A stretch of DNA of 64,000 nucleotides from NCBI RefSeq assembly GCF_012273515.2, contig NZ_CP050975.2:6882001-6946000 (forward strand), read 5' to 3'. The DNA comes from Streptomyces sp. RPA4-2 (GTDB taxonomy: Bacteria > Actinomycetota > Actinomycetes > Streptomycetales > Streptomycetaceae). The notes beneath the pieces were generated by a model. The model saw only the letters and a program-made list of their open reading frames with translations. It did not search any database and was not told where the DNA came from. The position numbers and the translations under genes are program-made. Below, piece by piece: positions 36,871 through 46,115 of the stretch (its first letter is position 1; every line of letters begins with the position of its first letter).

Positions 36871-37701
36871 TCAGCCCAGGGCCCGCATGTCCTCGGCGGT
36901 CAGCCGCACCGCGGCCGCGTCGAGGTTCTCCTCCAGGTGGACGAGCGACCCGGTGCCCGGCGTAGGGCAGAGCACCGGGGAACGGTGCAGCAGCCAGGCG
37001 AGCGCGAGCTGGCCCGGCGTCGCCCCGTGCGCGGCGGCGATCTCCGCGCGGGCCGTCGCCGCGGTGAGTGAGCCGTTGCCGAGAGGGAACCACGGCAGAA
37101 AGGCGATACCGCGCGCCTCGCACAGCTCCAGCAGCGGCTCCGAAGCACGGTCCAGCAGGTTGTAGCGGTTCTGGACCGCGGCGATGTCGGTCAACGCCAG
37201 TGCCGCTTCCAGCTGTTCGGCGGTCACGGTGTCGAGCCCGATGTGCCGGATCTTGCCCTCGGCGCGCAACTCGTCGAGCGCGCCGAGCTGTTCGGCCATC
37301 GGCACCCGCGGGTCCAGGCGGTGCAGCTGGTACAGGCCGATCGTGTCGAGCCGCAGCCGCCGCAGACTCGCCTCGCACATCGCCCGCAGCGTCTCCGGCC
37401 GCCCGGACACGTGCCACGCGCTGTCGCCGGTACGGACGACGCCGCCCTTGGTGGCGATCAGCAGATCCCCGGGGTAGGGACGGAGGGCCTCGGCGATCAG
37501 CTCCTCCGCAACCGACGGGCCGTAGTTGTCGGCGGTGTCGATCAGCGTGACCCCGCGCTCGACGGCCCGCCGCAGTACGGCCACCGCGTCCCGGGTGTCC
37601 CCCCGCGGGCCCCAGTAGCCCGGTCCCGTCAGCTGTGCCGTGCCGTAACCGAGCCTGCGTACCGGCAGCTCCCCGCCGAGCGTGAATCGTTGCGAAACCA
37701 T
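36871..37701 (-). CDS. Aldo/keto reductase
   Basis: 276-aa NADPH-dependent oxidoreductase. Catalytic tetrad visible: Asp and Tyr in DTADNYG, Lys in IATKGG, His in LYQLHRLD. C-terminal GNGSLTA and CPTPGTGSL are the cofactor-binding loops. Start ATG 37701 is seven bases after TACCCT, so probably leaderless. Divergent from the ketopantoate-reductase-like gene with 51 bp between starts. Substrate unknown. Confidence 0.9.
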   Translation of the reverse strand: MVSQRFTLGGELPVRRLGYGTAQLTGPGYWGPRGDTRDAVAVLRRAVERGVTLIDTADNYGPSVAEELIAEALRPYPGDLLIATKGGVVRTGDSAWHVSGRPETLRAMCEASLRRLRLDTIGLYQLHRLDPRVPMAEQLGALDELRAEGKIRHIGLDTVTAEQLEAALALTDIAAVQNRYNLLDRASEPLLELCEARGIAFLPWFPLGNGSLTAATARAEIAAAHGATPGQLALAWLLHRSPVLCPTPGTGSLVHLEENLDAAAVRLTAEDMRALG

Positions 37702-37708
37702 CCGACGG

Positions 37709-37714
37709 AGGGTA
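37709..37714 (-). promoter_or_regulatory. -10 box of a leaderless promoter (aldo/keto reductase)
   Basis: TACCCT on the minus strand, seven bases before ATG 37701. Confidence 0.5.
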
Positions 37715-37752
37715 CAGACACCGGTGCGGGACGACTGTGCGAGGCTCGTCCC

Positions 37753-38790
37753 ATGCGTTACGTCATCATCGGAGCGGGAGCCGTCGGCGGCGCCATCGGC
37801 GGCCGGCTCGCCGAAGCGGGACACGACGTCGTCCTGGTCGCGCGGGGCGCGCACCACGAGGCGCTGCGTGCCTTCGGACTGCGCCTCATGACCGCGGAGG
37901 GCACCCGCACCCACCTGCTGCCCGTGGTCGACGAGCCCGCGGCACTCGGCGCGCTGCGTGCCGACGACGTCCTGCTGCTCGCCGTCAAGACGCAGGACAG
38001 CGAGGCGGCCCTGGCGGCCTGGGGTGCGGCCCCCGTGGTCGGCGGCGGTACGGCCGCCGAGCGACTTCCGCTGGTCTGCGCGCAGAACGGCGTGGAGAGC
38101 CAGCGCCTGGCACTGCGCCGGTTCCGGCGGGTGTACGGGGTCTGTGTCTGGCTGCCCGCCACCTTCGTCGAACCCGGCGCCGTGTCGGCGGCCGGCACCC
38201 CCCTCACCGGCATCCTGCACCTCGGCCGGTATCCGCACGGCACGGACGAGACGGCCCGCCGGATCGCCGCCGACCTGGAGAAGTCCCGTTTCGAGGCGCC
38301 GGTGGTGCCGGACGTGGCGCGCTGGCAGTACGCCAAGCTGCTCGGCAACCTCGCGAACGCGATGGAGGCGGTCAGCGGCCCGGTGACCGGCGAGGAGGGC
38401 CTGGAGCTCCTCGGACGGGTGCGCGCGGAGGGCGAGGCGGCGCTCGCAGCCGCCGGGATCGCGTACGTGAGCGAGGAGGAGCAGCGGCGGGTCCGCGGCG
38501 ACAGGATCCGCCTCCGGCCCTTCGACGGCTCCCCACGCCGTGGCGGCTCCTCCTGGCAGTCCCTCGACCGCGCCACCGGCACCATCGAGGCCGACTACCT
38601 CAACGGCGAGATCGCTCTCCTGGGCCGGCTGCACGGCGTACCGACCCCGCTCAACGACCTGCTCCAGCGGCTCGCGAACACCTTCGCGCGCGAGCGCAGG
38701 GCGGCGGGGTCGATGCCGGTCGCCGAGCTGGTGCGGCTGGCCGGGGAGGCCGTCGCGTCGGTTGGCGAGGAGCGGCCACCGCGTCCCTGA
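37753..38790 (+). CDS. Ketopantoate reductase (ApbA/PanE) family protein
   Basis: 345 aa. Rossmann GAGAVGGAIGGRLAEAG at residues 6-22, then DDVLLLAVKTQD. The C-terminal helical domain carries a candidate catalytic Lys in WQYAKLLGNLANAMEAV. It could reduce 2-dehydropantoate for coenzyme A synthesis, but the family contains many other 2-oxoacid or imine reductases. With no pantothenate gene nearby the pathway is uncertain. GAGGCT six bases before the ATG is an imperfect -10 candidate. Confidence 0.85.
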   Translation: MRYVIIGAGAVGGAIGGRLAEAGHDVVLVARGAHHEALRAFGLRLMTAEGTRTHLLPVVDEPAALGALRADDVLLLAVKTQDSEAALAAWGAAPVVGGGTAAERLPLVCAQNGVESQRLALRRFRRVYGVCVWLPATFVEPGAVSAAGTPLTGILHLGRYPHGTDETARRIAADLEKSRFEAPVVPDVARWQYAKLLGNLANAMEAVSGPVTGEEGLELLGRVRAEGEAALAAAGIAYVSEEEQRRVRGDRIRLRPFDGSPRRGGSSWQSLDRATGTIEADYLNGEIALLGRLHGVPTPLNDLLQRLANTFARERRAAGSMPVAELVRLAGEAVASVGEERPPRP

Positions 38791-39012
38791 GGGCTCTCCC
38801 GTCATGGCCGGTGGAACGGCGCGCGGCGTCGGACGCGGTGCCTCGCCGGGCGGAGGGCAGCCCTCATGCGGGGCGATCAGGGCGACCCGGCAACGCGCCG
38901 AGATGCCGTGGCCGGCGTCGTGCGCCCACCGGGGATCACGGGAGGGACAGGCCCTGGCCGAGCCACGAAGTCCCCCGGTCGGCAGCGTTCGCGGCGGCGC
39001 GTGCCTGCCCGG

Positions 39013-39855
39013 TCAGGGACGGGGCGCCGCGTCCCAGCTGGCCAGGATGGGCAGGACGCGGGCGGTGGGAGAGTCGGGCTCCGTCGTGTAGACCACCAGC
39101 CGCTGGTCCGGCTCGTGCGGCGCGCGGACGATCTCGATGTCGAAGGACATCGGGCCGGCGGCGGGATGCTCGACGCGTTTGGTCACCGACGCGTAGTCGC
39201 GGACGGTGTGGTCGTCCCACCACCGGGCGACATCACGGTCGGTGACGCGCAACTCGTCCACCAGCGTCGTGAGGAGGCCGTCGTACGGTCGTCGGGCGAT
39301 CTCCCTGCGCATCGTGGCGACGGTGGCCGAGGCGAAGTCGGCCCAGTTCACGATCCGCTCGCGGGCGGCCGGGTCCTGGAACATGAAGCGGACGAACGAC
39401 GTCCCGGGCTCCAGCTGACGGCCCAGTACCGCCGTCAGCAGGTTGTTGCGGGCCAGGACCTCGCAGCGGTGGCCGAGCAGCAGCACCGGGACATGGTCGA
39501 GCGTGCGCATCAGCCGCAGCAGCCCGGGATCGGGGCGCTGGGCCGCCTGCGGGCTCGCGGTGCGGTGCCGCGCGGTGGGTGCGGCGAGGTCGTGAAGATG
39601 CGCGCGTTCGACCTCGTCGAGGCGCAGTGCGCGGGCCAGCGCGTCGAGCACCTCGGTGGAGATGTTGGCCTGGCGTCCCTGTTCGAGGCGGCTGTAGTAG
39701 TCCGGGCTCAGGCCGGCCAGCACGGCGAGCTCCTCCCGCCGCAGCCCCGGCACGCGCCTCGCCCCGGGGAAGGCTTCGATGCCCGCCTGGGAGGGGGTGA
39801 GGCGGTCCCGGCGGGAGCGCAGGAACGCTCCGAGCGCGGAGCGGTCGCGTGACAT
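39013..39855 (-). CDS. XRE-type regulator with MmyB-like ligand domain
   Basis: 280 aa. An N-terminal helix-turn-helix (VPGLRREELAVLAGLSPDYYSRLEQGR, residues about 35-61) is followed by a MmyB-like sensor domain (about 110-270, VLLLGHRCEVLARNNLLTAVLG; DRDVARWWDDHTVRDY). Such regulators often control a divergent oxidoreductase, and here an SDR gene lies 101 bp away on the other strand. TACCCT-GGAGGA-ATG at its start combines a leaderless -10 position with a Shine-Dalgarno-like hexamer. Confidence 0.9.
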   Translation of the reverse strand: MSRDRSALGAFLRSRRDRLTPSQAGIEAFPGARRVPGLRREELAVLAGLSPDYYSRLEQGRQANISTEVLDALARALRLDEVERAHLHDLAAPTARHRTASPQAAQRPDPGLLRLMRTLDHVPVLLLGHRCEVLARNNLLTAVLGRQLEPGTSFVRFMFQDPAARERIVNWADFASATVATMRREIARRPYDGLLTTLVDELRVTDRDVARWWDDHTVRDYASVTKRVEHPAAGPMSFDIEIVRAPHEPDQRLVVYTTEPDSPTARVLPILASWDAAPRP

Positions 39856-39861
39856 TCCTCC

Positions 39862-39867
39862 AGGGTA
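39862..39867 (-). promoter_or_regulatory. -10 box abutting the XRE regulator start
   Basis: TACCCT six bases before ATG 39855; the six intervening bases are GGAGGA. Confidence 0.5.
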
Positions 39868-39956
39868 GGCGAGCCGTCGAAGCCCTGGGTGGTCCTGCCG
39901 TGCCCAGGTCCGTCCTGTCCTGGCCCGACATCCGGGACCGCCTTAGAAAGGGACTC

Positions 39957-40760
39957 ATGAATTCTTCACTTCACACGAACGACAGCACCCCTACCGTCCC
40001 CGGCTCCCGGCTCACCGGCCGTACCGCCGTCGTCACCGGCTCGACCAGCGGGATCGGCGAGGCGATCGCCCGCGTCCTGGCCGCCGAGGGCGCGCACGTC
40101 GTGGTCAGCGGCCGGCAGCGGACCAGCGGCGAGCGGGTCGTCAAGGAGATCGTCGGCGCGGGCGGCCGCGCCGACTTCGTGGCGGCGGACCTGGCAGGCG
40201 GCTACGAGCAGCTGCGGGCCTTCGCCGCACAAGCCACGGAGGTGCTCGGCGGCCGGGTCGACATCCTGGTCAACAACGCCGGCATCTACCCGGCGACACT
40301 GACCGAGGACCTCCCGGACAACGACCTCGATGCCATGCTCGCGGTCAACATCCGCGCCCCGCACGTCCTGGTCGCCGCGATCGCTCCGGCCATGGCCGAG
40401 CGGGGCGCGGGCGCCATCGTCACCATCGGCTCCTGGATGGCCCGTCTCGGCACTCCCTACGGCGCGATGTACAGCGCGACCAAGGCCGCCGACGAGCAGC
40501 TCACCCGGAGCTGGGCCGCGGAGTACGGGCCGCGCGGCGTGCGGGTCAACACCGTCGCGCCCGGAGCGACCCTCACGCCCGGCAACGAGCGGGCCCGCGC
40601 CGAACTCGACGCCATGACCGCCACCACTCCGGCAGGCGTCGTCGTCCGGCCGGAGGACATCGCCAAGGCAGTCCTGTACCTCGCCGGCGACGACGCGGCC
40701 ATGGTCCACGGCGTCACGCTCTACGTCGACGGCGGCATCTCCGCCACCCGCGCGGCCTGA
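39957..40760 (+). CDS. Short-chain dehydrogenase/reductase
   Basis: 267-aa classical SDR. Cofactor motif TGSTSGIGEA (about 28-37), NNAG, catalytic Ser in TIGSWMA and YSATK. The C-terminal HGVTLYVDGG is typical of 3-ketoacyl-ACP-reductase-like SDRs. ATG 39957 has AGAAAGG upstream. Probably regulated by the divergent XRE/MmyB-like protein. Ends in a strong terminator. Confidence 0.92.
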   Translation: MNSSLHTNDSTPTVPGSRLTGRTAVVTGSTSGIGEAIARVLAAEGAHVVVSGRQRTSGERVVKEIVGAGGRADFVAADLAGGYEQLRAFAAQATEVLGGRVDILVNNAGIYPATLTEDLPDNDLDAMLAVNIRAPHVLVAAIAPAMAERGAGAIVTIGSWMARLGTPYGAMYSATKAADEQLTRSWAAEYGPRGVRVNTVAPGATLTPGNERARAELDAMTATTPAGVVVRPEDIAKAVLYLAGDDAAMVHGVTLYVDGGISATRAA

Positions 40761-40786
40761 TCCCGGGGCCGCCGGGGATCAGGCCG
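40753..40786. terminator. Strong terminator over the SDR stop codon
   Basis: Perfect 12-bp arms CGGCCTGATCCC (40753-40764) and GGGATCAGGCCG (40775-40786) with a ten-base loop. The SDR TGA at 40758-40760 is inside the left arm. It also faces the end of the convergent chelatase gene. Confidence 0.85.
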
Positions 40787-40962
40787 GCAGGACCACGCCC
40801 GAGCCGACAGGCCCACCGGCGACGTCGCGCCTGGCCGGGCCGGGAGGCCTGACGGACGCCGCGTCGAGCCAGTCAGCTCAAGGCTTGCGCGGCGCAGAGG
40901 CTGTCGTCCGACGCCACCACGTGCCGCCCACGGGGAGCGCCCACGCGTACGGCGGACACGGT

Positions 40963-41700
40963 CTACGCGCCGACGGCGGCCAGTGCCGGCAACCGTGCCT
41001 GGTCGTAGCGCTCCAGCAGCACCCGGGCCACCTCCGGCGCCGGGCCCAGCACGTCCGCCAGTACGTCCGCCCCGGCCGCGCCCCGGGCGATCCGGTCCGG
41101 CAGGAAACCAGGGGCGAGGACATAGGGCGCGACGGCCACCCGGGCGCAGCCGAGCGCACGCAGCTCGCGTACCGCGTCCTCGGTGCGGGGGAGGGCGGCG
41201 GAGGCGAACGCGGGCCGCACGGCGCGCCAGCCGGTGCGCCGCCACTCCCGCGCGATGTCCGTGATCACCGCGATCGCCTCCGGGTCCGTGGACCCCGCCG
41301 AGGCCAGTACGACCCCGGTCGAGGACTTGTCGGCAGGGGTCAGCCCCGCCTCGTACAGACGCCGCTCGAGCGCGTCCGTCAGGAGCGGTGACGGGCCCAG
41401 CACCGGCGCCTGACGGATGCGCAGCCGCGCGGGGGCCTGCCGCAGCACCGCCGGGATGTCCGACTTCGCGTGGAAGGCGCGGGTGAGCAGGAGCGGCAGC
41501 GCCACCACGTCCCGTACGCCCTCCGCCGCCAGCGACTCCAGCACCCCGTTCACCGACGGGACGTTGAAGTCCAGGAAGCCGGTCTCCACGCGCAGGCCGG
41601 GCCGCCGCGCCCGGACCCGCCGGACGAGGGCGTGGACCGTCGCGGCATGGCGCGGGTCGCGGCTGCCGTGGGCGATGACGAGGAGGACCGGGCGGTGCAT
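40963..41700 (-). CDS. Sirohydrochlorin chelatase-like protein (CbiX/SirB family)
   Basis: 245 aa. The N-terminal metal-binding His lies in VIAHGSRDPRHAATV, and a second chelatase-like half starts near STGVVLASAGSTDP. This family inserts Fe or Co into sirohydrochlorin. Its place after the sulfonate transporter and in the same direction as the sulfite reductase operon supports iron insertion to make siroheme for that enzyme. In Mycobacterium tuberculosis a chelatase-like gene also follows sirA/cysH. The gap to the upstream permease is 7 bp. Confidence 0.88.
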   Translation of the reverse strand: MHRPVLLVIAHGSRDPRHAATVHALVRRVRARRPGLRVETGFLDFNVPSVNGVLESLAAEGVRDVVALPLLLTRAFHAKSDIPAVLRQAPARLRIRQAPVLGPSPLLTDALERRLYEAGLTPADKSSTGVVLASAGSTDPEAIAVITDIAREWRRTGWRAVRPAFASAALPRTEDAVRELRALGCARVAVAPYVLAPGFLPDRIARGAAGADVLADVLGPAPEVARVLLERYDQARLPALAAVGA

Positions 41701-41707
41701 GAGCGGC

Positions 41708-42601
41708 TCAGCTCCTCACGAGGAGACCGCGACCGCGCAGCACCCGCCGTTCCAGGGGGCTGAAGACGATCAGGTCGATCGCGATACCGACGAACAGGAT
41801 GAGGAAGATGGCGAGGAACACCATCGACATGGAACTGGCGTTGCGGCCGTTCTCCAGCAACTGGCCGAGTCCGACGCCCAGATCGGGCGAGGACGCGATG
41901 ATCTCGGCGGCCATCAGCGAGCGCCAGGAGAACGCCCAGCCCTGCTTCAGACCCGCCAGATAGCCCGGCAGCGCCGCGGGCATGACGATGTGCCAGGTGC
42001 CGCGCAGCCCGGTGGCACCCAGCGTCCGCCCCGCGCGCAGGAACAGCGGGGACACCTGGTCGACACCCGAGACCAGGCCGTTGGCGATCGAGGGGACGGC
42101 GCCGAGCAGGATCACGGCGTACATCATCGAGTTGTTCAGGCCCAGCCAGATCACGGCCGGCGGCACCCAGGCCACCGAGGGCAGGGACTGCAGGCCGGAC
42201 AGGACCGGGCCGATCGCGGCGCGTACGAACCTCACCCGCGCCACCAGCAGACCCAGCGGCGTGCCGATCACCAGCGCCAGCAGGAAGCCGAGCAGGCCCC
42301 GGGAGACGCTGGTCCAGACGTAGTCGAGCAGTGTTCCCTGCAGCCACGCGGTCTTCGCCTCGTCCCAGACGGCCGAGGGCGAGGGCAGCTTGCTGGGGTC
42401 GGTGACGATGTCGAAGGAGACCAGCGACTGCCAGACCACCAGCACCAGCGCGACGGCGACGAGGGGCGGCAGGACCTTCGCGACGAAGATCTGCCGCAAG
42501 GAGGCCCGGTCCGTGTGGACCGCGGTCTCCAGGGCATCGAGGCCCGCGAGGTCGTTGTCCGCCCTGACGGCCGCGTCGTCCTTGGTCTCAGTGCTGGCCA
42601 T
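41708..42601 (-). CDS. Sulfonate/taurine-type ABC transporter permease
   Basis: 297 aa, about six helices, SsuC/TauC type. The EAA-like loop is GRTLGATGLRGTWHIVMPAALP. The cytoplasmic N-terminus (1-40) is acidic. The ATG 42601 start overlaps the end of the ATPase gene by 14 bp. The cys operon setting makes sulfonate or sulfate-ester uptake more likely than nitrate. Confidence 0.9.
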   Translation of the reverse strand: MASTETKDDAAVRADNDLAGLDALETAVHTDRASLRQIFVAKVLPPLVAVALVLVVWQSLVSFDIVTDPSKLPSPSAVWDEAKTAWLQGTLLDYVWTSVSRGLLGFLLALVIGTPLGLLVARVRFVRAAIGPVLSGLQSLPSVAWVPPAVIWLGLNNSMMYAVILLGAVPSIANGLVSGVDQVSPLFLRAGRTLGATGLRGTWHIVMPAALPGYLAGLKQGWAFSWRSLMAAEIIASSPDLGVGLGQLLENGRNASSMSMVFLAIFLILFVGIAIDLIVFSPLERRVLRGRGLLVRS

Positions 42602-43385
42602 GACGGCGGATCTCCCCACGCAGTTGTTCGGTGATCTCGACGGACAGCTCCGCCACGGCGGTGTCCTCGATGCGGCGCGGCTGCGGAATGTCCACGGCCC
42701 ACTCGTGCGCGACCCGTCCGGGGCGCGAGGAGAGGAGCACGACGCGCTGCGCGAGCCGTACCGCCTCGCGCACGTTGTGCGTGACGAAGAGGACCGACAC
42801 CCGCGTCTCCCGCCAGATCCGGGTCAGCTCGTCGTGCAGGACGTCCCGTGTGATGGCGTCCAGTGCCGCGAACGGCTCGTCCATCAAGAGGAGTTCGCTG
42901 TCCTGGGCGAGCGCGCGGGCCATCGCGACGCGCTGGCGCATCCCGCCGGACAGCTCGTGCACCCGCTTGCCGTACGCGCCCTTCAGCCGTACGAGTTCGA
43001 GCAGCTCCTCCGCCCGGTCGCGGCGTTCGGACTTCGCGACGCCCCGCAGACGCAGGGCGAGTTCGATGTTCTTGCCCGCGGTCAGCCACGGGAAGAGGGC
43101 GTGCTCCTGGAACATCAGGGCCGGGCGCCCGTTGGTCGTGATGCTGCCCGTGGTCGGGGCGTCGAGCCCCGCCACCAGATTGAGCAGCGTCGACTTCCCG
43201 CACCCCGAGGCCCCCAGGAGGGTGACGAACTCGCCCGGTGCGACATCGAGGGTGATGTCGTCGAGGACGAGCTGGGGTCCCGCCGGTCCGGCGAAGGACT
43301 TCGACACGTGCTCGATCCTGGCGGCGTGGTCGACTGCTTCGACGCTGTCGACGCTGCCGGCGGTCTTGGCGAAGGTCGTGGCCAT
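42588..43385 (-). CDS. Sulfonate/taurine-type ABC transporter ATPase
   Basis: 265 aa. Walker A GASGCGKST, signature ELSGGMRQRVAMARAL, Walker B LLLMDEPFAALD and H-loop FVTHNVREA are all present; SsuB/TauB type. GGAGG precedes ATG 43385. Operon order: binding protein, ATPase, permease, chelatase. Confidence 0.93.
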   Translation of the reverse strand: MATTFAKTAGSVDSVEAVDHAARIEHVSKSFAGPAGPQLVLDDITLDVAPGEFVTLLGASGCGKSTLLNLVAGLDAPTTGSITTNGRPALMFQEHALFPWLTAGKNIELALRLRGVAKSERRDRAEELLELVRLKGAYGKRVHELSGGMRQRVAMARALAQDSELLLMDEPFAALDAITRDVLHDELTRIWRETRVSVLFVTHNVREAVRLAQRVVLLSSRPGRVAHEWAVDIPQPRRIEDTAVAELSVEITEQLRGEIRRHGQH

Positions 43386-43421
43386 GGTCGTCACCTCCTG
43401 GGAACTCATCGGGATACAGCC

Positions 43422-44534
43422 CTACTTGACGCCGAGACCGGCGTCGTCGACGGTGCTCTCGCCCGCTGCCTCGAGGACCTTGTTCAGCAGGGTGAGGTCG
43501 TAGATACCGGTCAGGGTGGGCTTCTCCAGCAGGCCGGCCTTCACCGCATGGTCCGCCTCGGTGCTGAGGGTGGACGCCAGCGGGTCATCGGTGACCTGGA
43601 TGGACTTCCAGGCCGGATCGAGCACCTCGGCCGGCAGGGCCTTGCCGGAATCGGCCTCCAGCTGCTTGTTCGCCGCCGCCTTCGCCTCGTCCGGGTTGGC
43701 GTTGATCCACTTGTTGGTGTCGACGGAGGCCTTCAGCACGGCCTCGACGGCCTTCGGGTGCTCCTTGAGGAACTTCTGCGACACGATGATGTTCGTGATC
43801 ACGAACTTCTTGTCGGGCCACAGGTCCCGCTCGTCGAGCAGCACCTTGCCGCCCTCGGCGACCAGCTTCGACGCGGTCGGCTCCGGCACCCAGGCGCCGT
43901 CGATGGAGCCGGACTTGTAGGCGTCCGGGGTGATCTTGTTGTCCGTGCGGACGACCGAGACGTCGCCCTTTCCGCTCTGCGGGTCGACCTTCCAGCCCTG
44001 CTCCGCGGCCCAGTTGAGGAACGCGACGTCCTGTGTGTTGCCGAGCTGCGGGGTCGCGATCTTCTTGCCCTCGACGTCCTTCAGGGACTTGATCTTCTTC
44101 GGGTTCACCACCAGCTTCACGCCGCCGGACGCCGAACCGCCGATGATGCGCAGGTTCTTGCCGGCGGACTTGGTGTAGCCGTTGATGGCCGGCGAGGGGC
44201 CGATCCAGCCGATGTCGATCGAACCCGAGTTCAGTGCCTCGATCTCGGAGGGACCGGCGTTGAAGATCTGGTACTTGGCCTGGGTGGCGCCGAGCTCCTT
44301 CTGGAAGTAGCCCTTCTGGTTGGCCACGAGCGCGGTCGCGTGCGTCAGGTTGCCGAAGTAGCCGATCTTCACGGCGTCGAGGCCGTCGATCTTCTTGGAC
44401 CCGGCGGCGACCTTCGCCTTCGAGCTGTCGCCCTTGGACTCGGAGCCGTAGCTGCACGCGGCGAGGGCGAGCAGCGGGAGTGCGACGGCGGCGGCTATGC
44501 CACGGCGTGCGAGGGTGGAGCGGATGGCAGGCAC
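43422..44534 (-). CDS. Sulfonate-type ABC substrate-binding lipoprotein
   Basis: 370 aa with lipobox LLALAACS (Cys about 26). NMT1/SsuA-like fold: VKIGYFGNLTHATALVANQKG, FNAGPSEIEALNSGSIDIGWIG, TPQLGNTQDVAFLNW. GTG 44534 has GAGAGGAAAG upstream. Likely binds aliphatic sulfonates. The 223-bp interval after cysN holds two possible small ORFs and is the probable site of a secondary promoter. Confidence 0.92.
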   Translation of the reverse strand: MPAIRSTLARRGIAAAVALPLLALAACSYGSESKGDSSKAKVAAGSKKIDGLDAVKIGYFGNLTHATALVANQKGYFQKELGATQAKYQIFNAGPSEIEALNSGSIDIGWIGPSPAINGYTKSAGKNLRIIGGSASGGVKLVVNPKKIKSLKDVEGKKIATPQLGNTQDVAFLNWAAEQGWKVDPQSGKGDVSVVRTDNKITPDAYKSGSIDGAWVPEPTASKLVAEGGKVLLDERDLWPDKKFVITNIIVSQKFLKEHPKAVEAVLKASVDTNKWINANPDEAKAAANKQLEADSGKALPAEVLDPAWKSIQVTDDPLASTLSTEADHAVKAGLLEKPTLTGIYDLTLLNKVLEAAGESTVDDAGLGVK

Positions 44535-44571
44535 GGGAGGCTTTCCTCTCGTTGGCCCGGCGGTCACGTTG

Positions 44572-44664
44572 TCAGTTCGTGGCCGGGAGGTCGGCAGGTC
44601 TTCGGACGCTCAGGCTGTGGGGGGACGGGGCGCGCAGGCAGTGCGCGTACGTCAGACCGCACAT
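44572..44664 (-). CDS. Possible 30-aa Cys-containing leader ORF before the binding-protein gene
   Basis: ATG 44664 to TGA at 44572-44574. It encodes two Cys (start MCGLTYAHCLR) and a Pro/Arg-rich tail, and ends 37 bp before the binding-protein start. Third-position G+C is about 84%. It could be a cysteine-sensing uORF like the one before sulfite reductase, but it lacks the RRHxD motif. Confidence 0.25.
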   Translation of the reverse strand: MCGLTYAHCLRAPSPHSLSVRRPADLPATN

Positions 44665-44756
44665 CGCGCCACCCCGCCCTGCCCGCTGCCGAGGGCGCCG
44701 CTGCCGACGCGGCCGCCCTCCTTGGCGAACGTGGAGTAGAAGTCGGTGGACGTCAT
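44652..44756 (-). CDS. Possible 34-aa ORF immediately after cysN
   Basis: ATG 44756 begins two bases after the cysN stop. The product starts MTSTDFYSTFAKEGGRVG and is Gly-rich thereafter. Third-position G+C is about 91%, so it looks coding, and it would be translationally coupled to cysN. Family unknown. Confidence 0.35.
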   Translation of the reverse strand: MTSTDFYSTFAKEGGRVGSGALGSGQGGVARCAV

Positions 44757-44757
44757 G

Positions 44758-46113
44758 TCAGAAGTCCCACCCGTCGTCGTCGCCCTCGTTCTTGACCGGC
44801 TGGGGCGCGGCGAAGGACTCGCCGACCATGCCCGCGGTGAGCGTGGTGCCGTCCGAGGGGTCGATCAGGATGAACGCGCCGGTGCGCCGGGAGTCGGCGT
44901 ACGAGTCGAGCGGGAGCGGCTCGGCGGTACGGATCTTGACGCGGCCGATGTCGTTGGCGACGAGCCGGCCCGGGTGCGGGTGCAGCGAGAGGTCGTCCAG
45001 CGTCAGCCGGGACGGGATGTCCTTGACGATCGCCTTGACCGTGCGGGTGCCGTGCTTGAGCAGGACCCGGTGGCCGACCGTGAGCGGCTGGTCCGCCACA
45101 TGGCACACGGTCGCCTCGACGTCCTGCGTGGTCGGGGGCGCGTCCTTGCTCGGTACGAGCAGGTCACCGCGCGAGATGTCGATGTCGTCCGCCAGCAGGA
45201 GGGTCACCGACTGCGGGGTCCAGGCGATGTCGACCGGCGTGCCCAGCAGATCGATCCCGGCGACCTTCGAGGTGCGCCCGGACGGCAGCACGGTCACGCT
45301 CTCCCCGACGCGGAAGGTACCTGCCGCGATCTGGCCGGCGTACCCCCGGTAGTCGGGGTGCTCGGCGGTCTGCGGGCGGATCACGTACTGCACGGGCAGC
45401 CGCGCGTGGCAGTGCGCCAGGTCGTGGCTGACCGGGACGGTCTCCAGGTGCTCCAGGACCGTCGGGCCGCCGTACCAGTCCATGTTCGCGGACGGTTCCA
45501 CCACGTTGTCGCCGGCGAGCGCCGAGATCGGGATCGCGGTGATCTCGGGGACGCCCAGCTCGGAGGCGTACGCCGTGAACTCCTCGGCGATCGCCGCGAA
45601 GACGGACTCCCGGTAGTCGACGAGGTCCATCTTGTTGACGGCGAGGACGACGTGCGGGACGCGCAGGAGCGCGGCGACGGCGGCGTGGCGCCGGGTCTGC
45701 TCGATGACGCCGTTGCGGGCGTCGACCAGGACGACGGCCAGGTCGGCGGTCGAGGCGCCGGTGACCATGTTCCGGGTGTACTGCACATGGCCCGGGGTGT
45801 CGGCGAGGATGAACCGGCGGCGCGCGGTGGCGAAGTACCGGTAGGCCACGTCGATCGTGATGCCCTGCTCCCGCTCGGCGCGCAGGCCGTCGGTGAGCAG
45901 CGCGAGGTCGGGGGTGTCCTGGCCGCGGTCGGCCGAGACCCGCTCCACGGCCTCCAGTTGGTCGGTCAGGACCGACTTGGAGTCGTGCAGCAGACGGCCC
46001 ACGAGCGTGGACTTGCCGTCGTCGACGGAGCCGGCGGTGGCGAAGCGCAGCAGCGTGGTCGCCGACAACTGCTCGACCGACAACGGCTCGGTGGGTTCGG
46101 TGGCGCTCGTCAT
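44758..46113 (-). CDS. cysN: Sulfate adenylyltransferase subunit 1 (GTPase)
   Basis: 451-aa translation-factor-like GTPase that drives APS formation by CysD. P-loop SVDDGKSTLVGRLLHD (about 29-44), switch II DTPGHVQYTRN, NKMDLV and SAL motifs. Not fused to an APS kinase, unlike mycobacterial CysNC. ATG 46113 begins two bases after the cysD stop, indicating coupling. Confidence 0.96.
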   Translation of the reverse strand: MTSATEPTEPLSVEQLSATTLLRFATAGSVDDGKSTLVGRLLHDSKSVLTDQLEAVERVSADRGQDTPDLALLTDGLRAEREQGITIDVAYRYFATARRRFILADTPGHVQYTRNMVTGASTADLAVVLVDARNGVIEQTRRHAAVAALLRVPHVVLAVNKMDLVDYRESVFAAIAEEFTAYASELGVPEITAIPISALAGDNVVEPSANMDWYGGPTVLEHLETVPVSHDLAHCHARLPVQYVIRPQTAEHPDYRGYAGQIAAGTFRVGESVTVLPSGRTSKVAGIDLLGTPVDIAWTPQSVTLLLADDIDISRGDLLVPSKDAPPTTQDVEATVCHVADQPLTVGHRVLLKHGTRTVKAIVKDIPSRLTLDDLSLHPHPGRLVANDIGRVKIRTAEPLPLDSYADSRRTGAFILIDPSDGTTLTAGMVGESFAAPQPVKNEGDDDGWDF

Positions 46114-46115
46114 GA

